A DNA stretch of 64,000 nucleotides from Paraphaeosphaeria minitans (taxonomy: Eukaryota; Ascomycota; Dothideomycetes; Pleosporales; Didymosphaeriaceae): positions 702,001-766,000 of the forward strand of contig WJXW01000012.1 in assembly GCA_015832175.1 (NCBI GenBank), written 5' to 3'. Every line of letters begins with the position of its first letter. Within the stretch, counting starts at the first letter, position 1. The notes beneath the pieces were generated by a model. The model was not told the DNA's origin. It made no database searches and was given only the letters and a program-made list of their open reading frames with translations. A program made the translations under genes and the position numbers. Below, in pieces: positions 1 to 13,222 of this stretch.

Positions 1-737
1 TTGAAAGGCAATATTCAAAGCAACGGAAGGAGACGAAGTTGATACCTATGGGGTTTCCCCAAGGAATACACTTATTGTGTTCATTCCACCTGCTTTGCCG
101 TCGGAAGAACTTGGAGGTGGAACGCATGCAATCATGCCAGAAAGAAATTGTGCACAAAGTCAGATCTGGGATCCGCGTAGGTAATTGAGGTAGGGCAGAG
201 CCTCAGGTGGGGTTTTCAAATCAAGGCATGTCAGTGATGCCATCAGTTTGGTGAGACCCGGAGAGATATTTGATTTTCGGTGCTGGCTACGGACCGGACC
301 GCACATCCAGGAAAGCCGCAATGAATGCATGTTTTGAGACAGATAATTAGGTAGGTATGATATTGAGCATAGCAATGCAACTAGGTATTGACTTGCTGAT
401 AATCTATTCGCGTTCGTTGCTAGATCTTTCCGTACGGCGCTCCATCTACCTACTTCATCGTTCACGAGGGACGGTTACCTGCTCCGGCCTTCAAATAGTG
501 GATAGATGTTGACATTTTCGTTATGTTCGAGACCGCCTTCCCAAGTAGATTAGGTAGGTAAGGTGGTAGGTAGATGACTAGCCTCATTCGGTTTGGAAGG
601 ATGCGACACCAACTCGAACCACTATCTTTCGACGACATCGCCCGATGCCGAGGTCCTCTGCTCCCTTGTACATGAGTACCTTCTAACTGATCCCAACCAC
701 AACAGCCCCGGATCCCGACGCAGAAGACGAAACGCAA
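1..737. other. Intergenic, no gene recognised
   Basis: No recognisable coding region. Open frames on both strands (up to about 100 codons) lack any family motif and read through runs of a short TAGGTA motif (near 349 and 550-575). Base composition is that of the gene-bearing segment, with no sign of RIP. It probably includes the upstream region of the broken transporter that starts at 738. Confidence 0.5.
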
Positions 738-1921
738 ATGTCGACCAGGAGACAATCGTTGGGAGACGAGCAAAAGTCGGTCAGCTACATTGAAGATGTC
801 CTATTACCTACGCGGGCGCATTGCGCACTTCACATGGACTTGGTTCACCTTGACGATGTCGACTGGCGGGATATCAAATCTGCTCAACGCACAACCACAC
901 ACCTTTCACTGGCCTTACGACTATTGGCAAGATCATCTTCATCGTCTTTACCGTGATGCTCGTGTTCAATTTCACGATGATAGCGACGCGGTTTATCCAG
1001 AACCCTGGGAGCCTGAAAGCCTCTCTTACGCACCCAACCGAAAGCCTGTTCTTTCCGTGTACGTGGCTATCACTGGCTGTTCTTCTTATGAACACATGGA
1101 CACTTGGCGTACCCTCATCCGGCCCGTGGCTCGTCACAGCATTGAGAGTGCTTTTTTGAATTTACCTCGCAGTTACCTTGCTTGCGGCCATAGGGCATTA
1201 CCATGTTCTGTTCACGGGAGGCAAGCACGTTTCGATTCACTCCATGACCCCGTCCTGGGTCCTTCCCGTATTCCCGGCGATGCTTTCAGGAAGCATTGCT
1301 AGCAGCATCGCCTCCTCCCAGCCGTATGAGGATAGATTGCCAATTATCGTCGCTGGAGTTTCCTACCAGGGCCTCGGATTCCTCGTTTCGCTCATAATGA
1401 TGGCACTGTATCTCGGCCGGCTGATGGTCGATGGTTTTGCCTGCCCCGAAATTACGACCAGGCATGTTCATGGCCGTGGGACCGCCATCCTTTACATCGT
1501 TGGCTCTGATCGGCATGTCCACCAGCATTCCAGAAGGCTACGGTTATTTTGCAGAACATCCAATGGCCAAGGACGTACTGCAACTTCTGGCTCTGGTCTT
1601 CTCTATCTTCCTGTGGATGTTTGCATTCTTCTTTTTCGGAATTGCACTAGTCGCTTGTGTCCAAGGGTACAAAGAGTTATATTGGAGCCTGGTGTGTTGG
1701 ACCTTCGTGTTGCCCATACTGGTTTCGCGATCGCGACCATAGGCATAGGGAATCAGCTCAACAGCGATGGAATCAAATGGGTCGGAAGTATCATGACGAT
1801 ACTACTGGTAGTCGTCTGGCTATTCAACATGGGGATGCAGGTCCGGGCAATCTACAACAAGGCTATCCTTTGGCCTGGAAAGGACGAGGATCACGACGAG
1901 TTGAGGGACAACAAGGCTTGA
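738..1921 (+). pseudogene. Broken TDT/SLAC1-family transporter (C4-dicarboxylate/malic acid or sulfite type)
   Basis: Pieces in all three forward frames join into one protein of about 390 residues with the order of the tellurite-resistance/dicarboxylate transporter (TDT, SLAC1/Mae1/Ssu1) family, a ten-helix plasma-membrane anion transporter. Visible pieces are GRIAHFTWTWFTLTMSTGG (first helix), a TIGKIIFIVF stretch, PWLVTALRVLF, HYHVLFTGG, and LRPGMFMAVGPPSFT followed by the last helices ending in WLFNMGMQVRAIYNKA and a stop at 1919-1921. The frame is broken by about one extra base near 801, one near 907, one in a T run near 1435-1438, and one missing base near 1716. A TGA at 1157-1159 stands where the family has Trp. 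GT-AG introns do not explain the shifts, since the homologous residues abut. Neighbouring genes are intact, so assembly error is less likely than decay. The substrate cannot be told. Confidence 0.8.
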
Positions 1922-3939
1922 TGGAGACGCAGGACTTGACATTTCGATGCCCGGACTCTTTAGCAAGCACAACAAGCAGCCAGACCGAGCGAGCGATTCC
2001 TCCACGCTGGAAAGGAGACTTCCCAAATCTGGTCTTCTGAACAGATATCAAAGAAAGAGATGTACATCATTATTGGCACATGCGTGTTAAATGGATCTGC
2101 AAGTGGAAGAACATACCGGTACATCTCGGAACGGAGCTAAAGCGAGCTCGATCTTTACTGCTCACAGGGTGCCCCGGTGTTGACCGCAGCATCTGAATAA
2201 CACGATTGATTGCTAATTGACTTTAGCATTGGCATGAATGTATCAGACAGCTGGCGATTGCTCAGTGAGAGCGAAGCCTTCACTATCGTCAGCCTACCAT
2301 TTCACGGACACAGGCCTGCTATACGTCTGCAAATACCACACAGGATGACACGCCCAGCAATGGGTCTGTTCACTACTTGTGCTCACTTCGTGCGATTTAG
2401 ATCCGAAGGTCGCATCGACCCTTCCGTTTCCTGTGGCGATGATGCTCTACAACACTCCAGATGGACCCGGTCCAAAGAAGGCAAAATTGACCAGGGCAAC
2501 AGCTCACAGAAGGGTCGAAGTTTTTCGGTAGCTGCCCGTATCAACTTATCAGTCTCCGTCTTCTTCGATAAGACAAACGCGTGCTTCTTTCGCGACTTTC
2601 TCTTTCCAGGCCCTGTAGTCACCGTCTGTGCACTGTTGGAGAACCTTTGAACTATACCCTGGCTTCAACGAAATCTGCCCTTGGTCTTCGAAGCCACATA
2701 ATATCAAAGCCTGCGTAAGCGGTTGGAGATGATATGAAGTTTGACGCGCCAATACGTGCGCCGTGTTACCTACTGGATGCCACGGACACCATACTACCTA
2801 GGCAGGGAAGTAGCAGTCGTGGCTATGCCCAGGTCACCGAGCGTGTGGACTGGCAGAGTCGGCCTAGAGGCGGAGCCAAGAAAATGCGGCAACATAACTC
2901 GGGTTGACGGGGATATTTAGGTACGTAGGTATGATTGTCTGCAGATGAGACAAGGCGCGGATCGGTCTTGCGGGGGGGCTGCCCCACAACCAACCCATCT
3001 TGACTTCCAGTCTAACCCATTCTACCAACAACATGCCCTCATTGTAGGTACCTATACTAATTTGCGCAGTCACCTGCTCCACTGCGCAGTTTGGTAGCAT
3101 CATAGGGGATCTTCTTAGCTGTACCTACACAGTGGAGTACGTGGGCTGCTCAATAAAAAAGCGTTGCGGTGGACCCGAGACCAAAGCGAATGCACACAAC
3201 CGCGCCGCTGTCAGTACCTATATTAACCGCAGCCTGGGCCTCTAATCTTATTGCAGTCATCTGGTTAAAGGTCAGATAACGCCCGCCATCGAACCCAAGC
3301 AGCCTTCACATTCACTTTGCTTTCTTTGCCAAAAGCGAGCGATGTCTGCCCATAGTGTGTCCCAGACATGCCGGCACTTTCGACAACTCTCTAGAGCAGT
3401 GTCATGAACAAGTGCCGCGAAATGGCAGAACAACCCGCGGAAACTTCCTCGTTCCGCTCTGCCAAGCACATGGCGTACATGCAAACCTCTAGGTGCTCCG
3501 CTCCACCCTTGTAGCCAAGTCTAGACCCCGCATCAAACATGCATCGATAGGACACCGTTGGACCGGTGTACATGGCCTTCGATTGCTATATGGATTCGGT
3601 AAGAATTGATAGGCGTCGTTACGCCGTATTGCAATCCCAAGAGGGCAAGGGCCGCCGGAGGGCGAATCGCGGTATGTTCAAAGTTGCCTCGAGTCCGAGG
3701 CAAGACCCTTTTGTGTCCCTGTGGCTGGCTTCAGTACAACTGCCGACTTTTGTTGACCAGAGTTCCTGTACGGTACGCCATCCGAAGCACACCTGGCCAG
3801 AGATGCGGGTGCACTATCTGTGTATATGTGGAGAACTTCCCCCGGACCTTCTCCCCACACTCACGCTTCGAGCGCACAGATACCTCTCACGGAAATCTCT
3901 GCCATCGAGTAGGGTAGCAGTCTTCGGTGTGCCCCCAAC
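1922..3939. other. Intergenic, no gene recognised
   Basis: About 2 kb between the broken transporter and the MFS gene. Open frames reach only 128-146 codons (2210-2650 and 3566-3952 on the plus strand), overlap other frames and carry no recognisable motif. Short CCTAGG and TAGGTA-type motifs recur (2796, 2927, 3043). The last few hundred bases should hold the promoter of the MFS gene; no clear TATA box was picked out. Confidence 0.5.
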
Positions 3940-6048
3940 ATGGCGACTGTAGAACCAGTCTACCATTTCAATAAAACGGGCGGGAACGCTGAGACGGACA
4001 ATGCGGGAGCTGAAAAAATTCTCTGTAAGAATGTCACCCATATCTCGATATCCATGCTCATTCCAGTGCAGACAATGAGCAAACCACTTCCACCCTCGGA
4101 AGTGATTCCGGCGACGGATTCACCTGGACCGAAGAGGAGGAAAAGGCTGTTCGTTGGAAGCTAGACAAGGTCATCGTGCCCTTGACCACCTTTCTGTATC
4201 TGCTCTGTTTTCTGGACCGGTAAGCTCAAATCTTGATCCCTGAGAATTGCTTCGATCGCTGCATCATCCCTGCCCCATGCGCACACTATCGTGTACTGTC
4301 TTCGAGCTCGATCTTCCATGTTAAAAGTCACTCAAAGACCGTTCACTTAGTCGTTACTATACTCAGCATGCTAAACCAAGGCAGTGCAAACGTCGGAAAT
4401 GCGCGTATCCAGGGAATGGGAGATGATCTCCATTTGGTCGGCGTCCGATTCAATTGGGTCACCTCCATCTTCTATATCATCTACATCTTTGTAGAAGTCC
4501 CTAGCAATATCCTCTTGAAGCTCATCGGACCGAAGTATTACCTCCCGCTGCTGGTATGCGGCTTCGGCCTTGTGTCCCTGTGTTCGGCTTTCGTCCAAAG
4601 CTTCGAAGGTCTGCTAACTGCCCGCGCTTTCCTTGGAGTATTTGAAGGAGGTGTTATGCCGTAAGCCAATCCCAGACCCTCTAGTGATCAGCTCGAACTA
4701 AAGCCGAATCAGTGGTATCGCATTTTTTATTACGTGCTTTTACAAACGAGAAGAACTGTTGCTACGTGTCGGAATTTACGTGTCGGCGGCTTCTATGGCC
4801 GGTGCTTTCGGTGGTCTCCTCGCTACTGGGTAATTTACTGATCAGCTGCAATACCTAATGCATCGTATACTGATTAAGTTTCAGTCTTGCGCGCATCCCG
4901 CCGTGGGGTGCTTCTGGAACCATCATCCACACATGGCGAAATGTACGAAATCCCGGGGCACAAAGTGGCTGTTTTCTGCTGCAGTCACTGTCTGAAGTTT
5001 TTATCACACAGTGATTAGCTGAAGCTAAACACCTCTTTCCGCTTAGTTCCAATTGATCTGCAGCCACTTTGCTGACTTTGTACCCCAAATTTTAGATCTT
5101 TTTCTTCGAAGGCCTGGTCACGGTTTTTGTCGGTCTGGGCTCACCATACTTCATGCCAAAGAGCCCCCAAGAATGCTGGTTCTTGAACGAGCGTGAGCGC
5201 CGAATCGCAACACAAAGACTGGTCATGAAGAACGCTGGCGATGAGAATGAGAAGGTTTCACCCCACCACGTTACTAGAGCGTTCCTGAACATCAATAACT
5301 ACATCTGTGCCTTCGGGTTTTTCTTCATCAATATCACTGTTCAGGGCATCTCGCTGTTTTTGGTAAGCTCCGTGTATCAATCACTGATTGAAGCCATCCT
5401 GATGTTTCCAGCCCACGATCCTGAAGGATCTCGGATGGACTGCAACAAAGGCTCAACTGTACTCGGTTCCTCCCTACGTATGCGCTTGTGTCGTTGCCAT
5501 CGCGGTCGCATTCTTTTCCGACAAGGTGAACCGCCGCGGAATCTTCCTCGCAGCGTTTACGCTCCTCGGCATAAGTGGCTTTGCAATTCTCCGTTGGTCG
5601 ACCAACCCCAACATTCGATACATGGGCGTATTTTTCATTACCCTTGGTGCTTTCCCGGGTGGCCCGGGTTTTCTGTCCTGGGCCATGAATAATGCATCTG
5701 GTCCGGCGGTTCGGGCTGTATCCGGAGCTTATGTGGTCACTCTTGGAACTGCTGGAGGTGTTCTCGCTACATGGTAGGCTGGAAGCACTGTGTTTCAAAC
5801 GGCAACGGCTAACAGATTCTTTCAGGACATATGCCGCCAGTGACGCGCCAATGTACCACACTGGACACACCATCAACCTCGCCGGTCAAGTTGCTGTCTT
5901 GGTACTGTCGCTCGTCGGTATAGCTTATTGCAAGTGGGAGAACAGGCAACGTGACTTGGGCAAGCGCGATCATCGTCTAAATGGTCTTAGTGAGGCTCAG
6001 ATCCAGGATCTTGGGTACCGACACCCAGCTTTCCGCTACATCACTTAG
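3940..6048 (+). CDS. MFS permease, anion:cation symporter family (allantoate/nicotinate/pantothenate type)
   Basis: Eight exons with GT-AG introns join in frame: 3940-4024, 4072-4219, 4367-4660, 4713-4829, 4885-4942, 5096-5362, 5412-5773 and 5826-6048, giving 517 residues. A polar cytoplasmic N-terminus ends in an acidic FTWTEEEEKAVRWKLD stretch, followed by the first membrane segment ending FLDR. NVGNARIQGM and FNWVTSIFYIIYIFVEVPSN are typical of the Dal5/Tna1/Fen2 group (ACS family, TC 2.A.1.14), as is LARIPPWG in the sixth segment. The central loop holds SPQECWFLNERERRIA. Family members are plasma-membrane proton symporters for small organic anions and vitamins; the substrate here is not determinable. 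The start ATG at 3940 is chosen because the 47-bp first intron (4025-4071) then restores the frame. Introns 2 and 5 (147 and 153 bp) are longer than the others. Nothing looks broken. Confidence 0.9.
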
Positions 6049-6354
6049 ATGGGAAAGATGGACAAGGCAGTGTATGTAAACTGCCACTTGCTTAACAAGC
6101 GGTTATGGTACGAAGCCATAAACTATATAGCAGAATCATTGAACCTATGTTTCACTTCAATGCTTCCATTGAGCACTAGTGCTTCGTTGATCTTCAACAC
6201 TAGTCCAGTTCTGAATCGCAGGGGTGACTGTCAGGTCCGTGAATGGGATCTGATGGGCACCATAATATCTGCTCCCTGCCCTCGTACATGCAACAAGTGC
6301 TCTTTTTCAATCTCAACTCTATCACCAACATCACAGCAGTACACAAGCCTCAAA

Positions 6355-6940
6355 ATGTGTACATTACACAGCTACATTCTTCCTTGCGGGCACATGAAGT
6401 ACTCGCATATTTGCCCCTGTCAGAACAAATGCGCACTGCCGGCCATCGAAGATCTGGAGGTTGAGTGGAATGTGACTTGTATTGTGTGGAAACAAGGGTC
6501 CATGGTATATAGATCATCTATCGCGTACGTGTGAAGGAGTTCTCTTTTGCACATGCGCCTGCACGCCACATATTGCTTGCACTAATCTAGCGATAGAGGC
6601 CGATGTGAGGAGGCTTAATGAGACATTGCCAGGGCGCACCATGCTGCAGTCGCCCCAACAATGTAGTCTCCAACCTATCCCAGAGCCCTCGAGAACTCCC
6701 CACGAGGACAAAAGTTTGGAACAACATGAGATTGGCTTCAGTCAGCAGGAGCAGGTATCTAACAAAATCAAAGTGGAAGAACTCACAGAGGCGGAAATAC
6801 CGTCGTTGAGGCGACAAGGCTTTGACACCGAGTGGATGGAGTGGGTTGTCAAATGTGAGGAAGCGGGGATGGACCTAGAGCTTCTTTTGATGCAGGACCA
6901 ACATTATGATGCCACTGAATCAGAAAAAGAGTGCCGATAA
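6355..6940 (+). CDS. Small cysteine-containing hypothetical protein (two exons)
   Basis: The first exon, from ATG 6355, encodes MCTLHSYILPCGHMKYSHIC followed by further cysteines. It resembles the many small fungal orphans that begin MC and carry a CGH motif, whose function is unknown to me. The frame then moves to an acidic downstream frame ending DATESEKECR with a stop at 6938-6940. The donor gtattg at 6479 fits the frame. With the acceptor tctag at 6590 the product is 157 residues; with an unusual GAG acceptor at 6539 it is 174 residues and also includes a CTCAC cluster. There is no signal peptide or membrane segment. The Cys and His residues could bind zinc, but this is inference. It sits about 300 bp downstream of the MFS gene on the same strand. 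Confidence 0.5.
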
Positions 6941-8661
6941 TCGCACCATTGTTGAAGGGGGTCATTTTTGATACTGTTGTTAGTGATTAGTGGGATGTAG
7001 TACATAATAATGTAGAATGATATCTCGTTGTGCTTTGCGTAGTAAGCTTTAAGGAATGCAAAGAGCGAATACGCTACAAATAAACCATACTCTTTCTAAG
7101 CATGGAGGACATGTTGCGCACCCACATGGGCAGAACGATTTATTCCCTCCCACACACATGGTGCTCCTCGCCCATTCCAGCTCCACCCCCTTTCCTTCCG
7201 TCATTCCTGCTATTTGATTCACCACCACATAATTCACCATCACATGCTTCACGGATTCCTAGTTCAATCTATTCTTGCTTGACGCATTGGTGCTCTGCTT
7301 TACCCTTGTCGACGATACACGTTTTAGAGTGGTACTGGCATCGTCTATCGACGCAGTCGCAGTCGTACTGAAACACCACGAAGATGCAGTGGTCGGATAA
7401 TTTGGTCATACTGGACGTTTTGATAATGATCATGGTATTTGAGGGTAGAATATGTATATTCGCTAACTTCGTCGTCGAGAATCAATGGTACCTAGATTGC
7501 AAGAATCGTAGAGCGTGTAGATCTGTGTCATAAGAAATGATAAATCAAGCACACAGACAAACATGGTTAGGTCACTGTCTTTTCACATGGACATCGAAAT
7601 GGGTGATGTGGTTCCAATCATAAATCCTGAAATGTGACCTATTTTTACGAGTGATCTTATAGATTCTTGCATAGATACCCGTCTCTACAAACGCGGGTCG
7701 TTCGAATGCGTTCAATACTGTCAGCACTGGTAGAAATGTCATGTCACAGCATCAGAAATATACAATGAGATATACGCTTCTAGTATTGAATGGTTAATTC
7801 ATCTACGGCATCACAAAGCATAGCACAGTGTATACGCATTGCATACCACTGATACCGTCTGTAATGCCTCGTATCTAGTTCCAACTTCTTCAACCTTCCG
7901 CATAGTCTGTCCTCGATGGCAAATATCGCTATATGGTTAAGCCCGTGACCGGACATCTAAACACCATACGCATTGCTACATTACAATGTGGACACTTCAG
8001 ACTTTCCGGTACTGCCACGCTTAGTGGTGGTAGCACACCTGGTGAGATCATTTTCAACGCACGGAACGACGTGGTGCATATCATAAGCGCTATAATAACT
8101 GTATATAGCACCATGACAGTGAAAAATAAATGCACATATTGCAGGGGACGGGGTACCGCGGAGACAGGTAGTACGAGCGACGGGTCAAGCGAGGGATCGA
8201 GCATCGGGCCGAGTAACATACCAAGTAAGTGCACGAGCAATGAGATCCAGGGTGCTACCAATGCCCATAGCTGTTGGTGATAAGCCTGGAACTGGCTCGA
8301 AAGCGGGAAACGCAAGTCGTACGGATAGCTGAACATGAGAGAGGTCAAGTCGGTTCGATCAACAAAGTGCTTTGTGAAATCAGCAGTCTTGGATGGATGA
8401 GCGAATTTAATGATTTAATGAGTTAATAGATGTCATTAAATGCAATAATGCAGTAAAATGCCAGGCTGAAAGTCCTGTCCTACGCATAGACGGGTATATA
8501 AAGTGTATACAAAGAAATGGGTCGGATCATTCACACCCGCCAGTCTGCATCCAGACCCACAATGGGTCGTAGTCATATATTTGTAAAACCAGATATACCC
8601 AAGGAAAGGATACCCAGAACGCCCCGTAAATGCTATGCTCGGGGAGAAACCCACGAAGAGT
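6941..8661. other. Intergenic, no confident gene
   Basis: About 1.7 kb between the 3' ends of the small orphan and the hexosaminidase gene. Overlapping open frames exist on both strands at 7929-8348 (139 codons minus, 115 plus); the minus one is hydrophobic, but neither shows a known domain, and only one can be real if either is. The rest is unremarkable, moderately AT-rich spacer that should hold both polyadenylation regions. Confidence 0.45.
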
Positions 8662-10506
<1,845 letters not shown>

Positions 10507-10615
10507 TTAGCCTAGTTAAGCGCGTAGTGAAGGAAGAAATACGGTGCTAAAGAGCGTAGTAGATGAAGTACGGTGGTCGATAGAAGTGGGCAGAGGAACA
10601 TGGGGAAAAGAGAGG

Positions 10616-10626
10616 GATATATAAGG
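10616..10626 (-). promoter_or_regulatory. Possible TATA element of the hexosaminidase gene
   Basis: On the minus strand this reads CCTTATATATC, about 120 bp upstream of the hexosaminidase ATG, with pyrimidine-rich minus-strand sequence between it and the start. The position and composition suit a fungal core promoter, but this is a motif match only. Confidence 0.35.
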
Positions 10627-10740
10627 ATATACGTTGGGGCATCCGAATTGGGCAGTGAAGTGCACGATGCAGGCGTGATTGGTGGTGACGGGGGTATTCC
10701 ATAGGTAAACAGGGCGGCGACATTGGCCACGGGCCCCCGA

Positions 10741-10764
10741 CTACCTAGGTACCTAGGTACCTAC
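10741..10764. repeat. Short palindromic repeat of the ACCTAGGT type
   Basis: CTACCTAGGTACCTAGGTACC is an 8-bp unit (ACCTAGGT) repeated in tandem and is self-complementary. Related TAGGTAGGTA or CCTAGGTAGG runs occur in other intergenic stretches of the gene-bearing segment (near 349, 551, 2796, 2927, 3043 and 11299). Confidence 0.7.
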
Positions 10765-11574
10765 CGTAGGGACTCAGCATCATCATTCAAGGTGCCTGCA
10801 AGCCAGGAACTCCCACTGCAACCGACCGTGCCACTCAGCTCGTTGCCGCTGCGCTGGCCAAAACCGTGGCGTTGAAGATGCAACACCCCGCTCTCCACAC
10901 AGCTCGTATCGCGAGAATGCGGATGGCACAGTCACGCCGACGATCGGCGCGTGGACACCTCGCAACCGCCCGCCAGCACTACGCAGCTAGAGATTGAAGT
11001 CCATGTTGACCTCCTCGATCCGGCTTCGTCCCGTCCGGCGGCAGATCACCCCGTCTGATGCTTTGGTGTTAGTGGGAGGCTTTGGCACTAGGCAAGACAA
11101 ACGGCTGTCACCTTGGGGCCCATGTTTCGTGCAACCTCGCACCTCGCAAGGCGCCGCTGTACCCACACGCAAGCCGCAGTTGCAGCTGTATACGACTGCG
11201 ATTGCGCCTGGTCATCGCACTTCGTGACTGTTCAATGTTGACAGGACTGCCTTGAAGACTTCGAGGAATGGTGCCGTGTGGGGGGTTTAGCGACGGTTCC
11301 TAGGTAGGTAGTCTAGCTGGCTGTGGCCGTGCATTCTGGTGACCCTCTGCAATGCTCCCTTCCGCGGTCTTGTTTGCTCCCAGTGCTACATAACGCACAG
11401 GATCCCTGGTCACATGCAGGTGCAGGTGCAGGGTGAACGGAGATCGGTGGTGCAGGAACTGCAGCGCCCCACCACCTACACCCTGGCGGTTCTAGATACA
11501 GGAGCAGCTGGCGTCGCCGTCGGACATGTACAAAAAATCATCTACACGGTACAATCCCGCAGAAACGCGCACAT

Positions 11575-11831
11575 AGTCACAGATAAGCATCCGTGATCGC
11601 TGGGAAAGGAGAGTCACAGACAAGCATCCGTGATCGCTGGGAAAGGAGAGTCACAGACAAGCATCCGTGATCGCTAGGAAAGGAGAGTCACAGACAAGCA
11701 TCCGTGATCGCTGGGAAAGGAGAGTCACAGACAAGCATCCGTGATCGCTGGGAAAGGAGTCACAGACAAGCATCCGTGATCGCTGGGAAAGGAGAGTCAC
11801 AGACAAGCATCCGTGATCGCTGGGAAAGGAG
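11575..11831. repeat. Minisatellite, 37-bp unit, seven copies
   Basis: Seven head-to-tail copies of a 37-bp unit that starts AGTCACAGACAAGCATCCGT and ends GGGAAAGGAG. The copies are nearly identical: the first has T for C (AGATAAG), the third has one A for G (CGCTAGG), and the fifth/sixth junction lacks two bases, so the array is 257 rather than 259 bp. It lies about 65 bp beyond the stop codon of the glycosyltransferase gene, probably in or just after its 3' untranslated region. There are no spacers, so it is not CRISPR-like. The near identity points to recent expansion or homogenisation, and to no RIP. Confidence 0.97.
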
Positions 11832-11895
11832 AACAATAGGCAAATTCTATCTTTGAAAACCGCACAGTGCGAGAGTGTAACAGACCCTCGAGGTT

Positions 11896-13222
11896 CTATG
11901 TGTGGTGTGTAAAACTCTGCTCGGTGCTGGAGTCGCTGCGACTGTCCGCTTCGCCTTGTGCGTGAGGTGCTTCGTGCGCTGTGCCCTCAGTAGCATTTGA
12001 ATGCGCCGCGCCCCGGACACTGTGCCAGTCGGGCGCAGGCACGCTGAGTAGACGACAGATATCCTTCCTCCTCTGCCTGAAGTCCTCGTACAGATGCTTC
12101 CAGATGACCCTTTCCCGACACGTCCCTTCATGGCTGCCCCCACAGTTAGGCTGCACCTCGGCCAGCCCTTCGGATGGCCACATGATCCAGGGCTTGGGCA
12201 GCGGCCAGTCGCTGAAGTGTACGAGTTTTGCCTCCTTGAAGACCTTGTCGGGATCCCAGACCTCGAAGGTGTTTCCCAGATACGCCGAGTGATTGCTTCG
12301 CCGGAACTCTCCCGTCAGCAGGGCGTACGGCCGATGCGGCAAAACCATTGCGCTGTGCTCGAAACGATCATTGACCAGCTCCATGTCAAACTTGTGCGCG
12401 TCGACAAGCGTAGGATTGCCGCCTCCATAAATGGCCTTCTTGAACCGCTGGAACTCGGTCAAATCCGGCTTTATGACCATGAGAAGGGATGTGAGCGGCT
12501 GTGGCACTGTCTCGTACCAGTACGCGCGAGGCATGGCAATCGAGGTAGGTGGGAGCGCAAAGAGCTCGTCGAGTGAGGACAGCAACGTGATGTCCGAGTC
12601 GAGCGCAATGACGCGCTCATAGGACGCGAGGGAAAATGCCATAAACTTCGTAACCGATTTGTCCCAGGTACCCGTCCACTCGTCTGTAAGGCGCAACTGT
12701 CATTTCTCTGTGTCGAAAGCGCGATGCAAGGGTGGCGAGTGTCCGTGTGACGTACCTGTAGTCCGACCCTCAACGCTCAGTAACGTTGTCGGGTGCAGCT
12801 TTACTTTGTACTTGTCCCGCGCCATGACCAGCAGCTGGCTGTCCCGATCTTTCGAATCGGATATCACAAGATCCCAGCTTGCTTGCATCAGATCATGCTC
12901 TGCACCACGTATACCGCAATACGTACTGTTTGGGGTAGAACAACACGCGGTCTGCTTTGCTGCCATGTCTGGCCAGCGCGTCCAGCAATAGCACCGCATG
13001 GCACAAGGTTGCGCTATCCGTCGCGTACAGACTGTATACATGCTTCGATCCCTTTGTCTTGATTGTATGCCTATCGTCGTACGAAGGTCGGCGTGGGTAC
13101 AGTATCCAACATGCCAGGAGGAAGATGCCAATGTATATCCAAGAGCGGCGTCGCCATCGGAATGCTCGTGGCTCCACCTCCCTCACAAATCGTGGGAGCT
13201 CATCTGAGCGCCGTCGACGCAT
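11896..13222 (-). CDS. Type II membrane glycosyltransferase, GT8-like (N-acetylglucosaminyltransferase/glycogenin-like)
   Basis: Three exons on the minus strand, 13222-12927, 12877-12756 and 12683-11896, join through introns of 49 and 72 bp to a 401-residue protein. A basic N-terminus (MRRRRSDE, then RWRRRSW) is followed by one membrane segment at about residues 27-42 and a lumenal domain, as in Golgi glycosyltransferases. The nucleotide-sugar/metal site is visible as the DSD motif in RVIALDSDITLL (168-170), preceded by WDKSVTKFMAFSL. The C-terminal part has KLVHFSDWPLPKPW, characteristic of the fungal GT8-like/Gnt1-like group. The tail after about residue 360 is polar and low in complexity. 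The donor sugar and acceptor cannot be read from sequence; Golgi addition of GlcNAc or glucose is inference from the family. The first intron is placed so that YPK is followed directly by HWDLVISDS. Confidence 0.85.

Noticed and set aside
738..1921. Transporter read as an intact intron-containing gene
   Set aside because: Homologous residues continue with one base gained or lost at each frame change, leaving no room for introns, and a stop codon lies in the middle of a conserved helix.
2210..2650. 146-codon plus-strand frame
   Set aside because: No recognisable motif, no upstream context, overlapped by minus-strand frames. Not supported as a gene.
3566..3952. 128-codon plus-strand frame upstream of the MFS gene
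   Set aside because: Runs into the first MFS exon in another frame and shows no family features.
7929..8348. Overlapping open frames of 139 (minus) and 115 (plus) codons
   Set aside because: No domain, no supporting splice structure and both strands open at once. The minus frame is hydrophobic but reads like chance; left as intergenic.
11575..11831. CRISPR-like array
   Set aside because: Units are directly adjacent with no variable spacers, and the genome is fungal; it is a minisatellite.
11651..11836. Open frame through the minisatellite with a repeated peptide
   Set aside because: The 37-bp unit is not a multiple of three and the frame simply reads the DNA repeat. Not a repeat protein.
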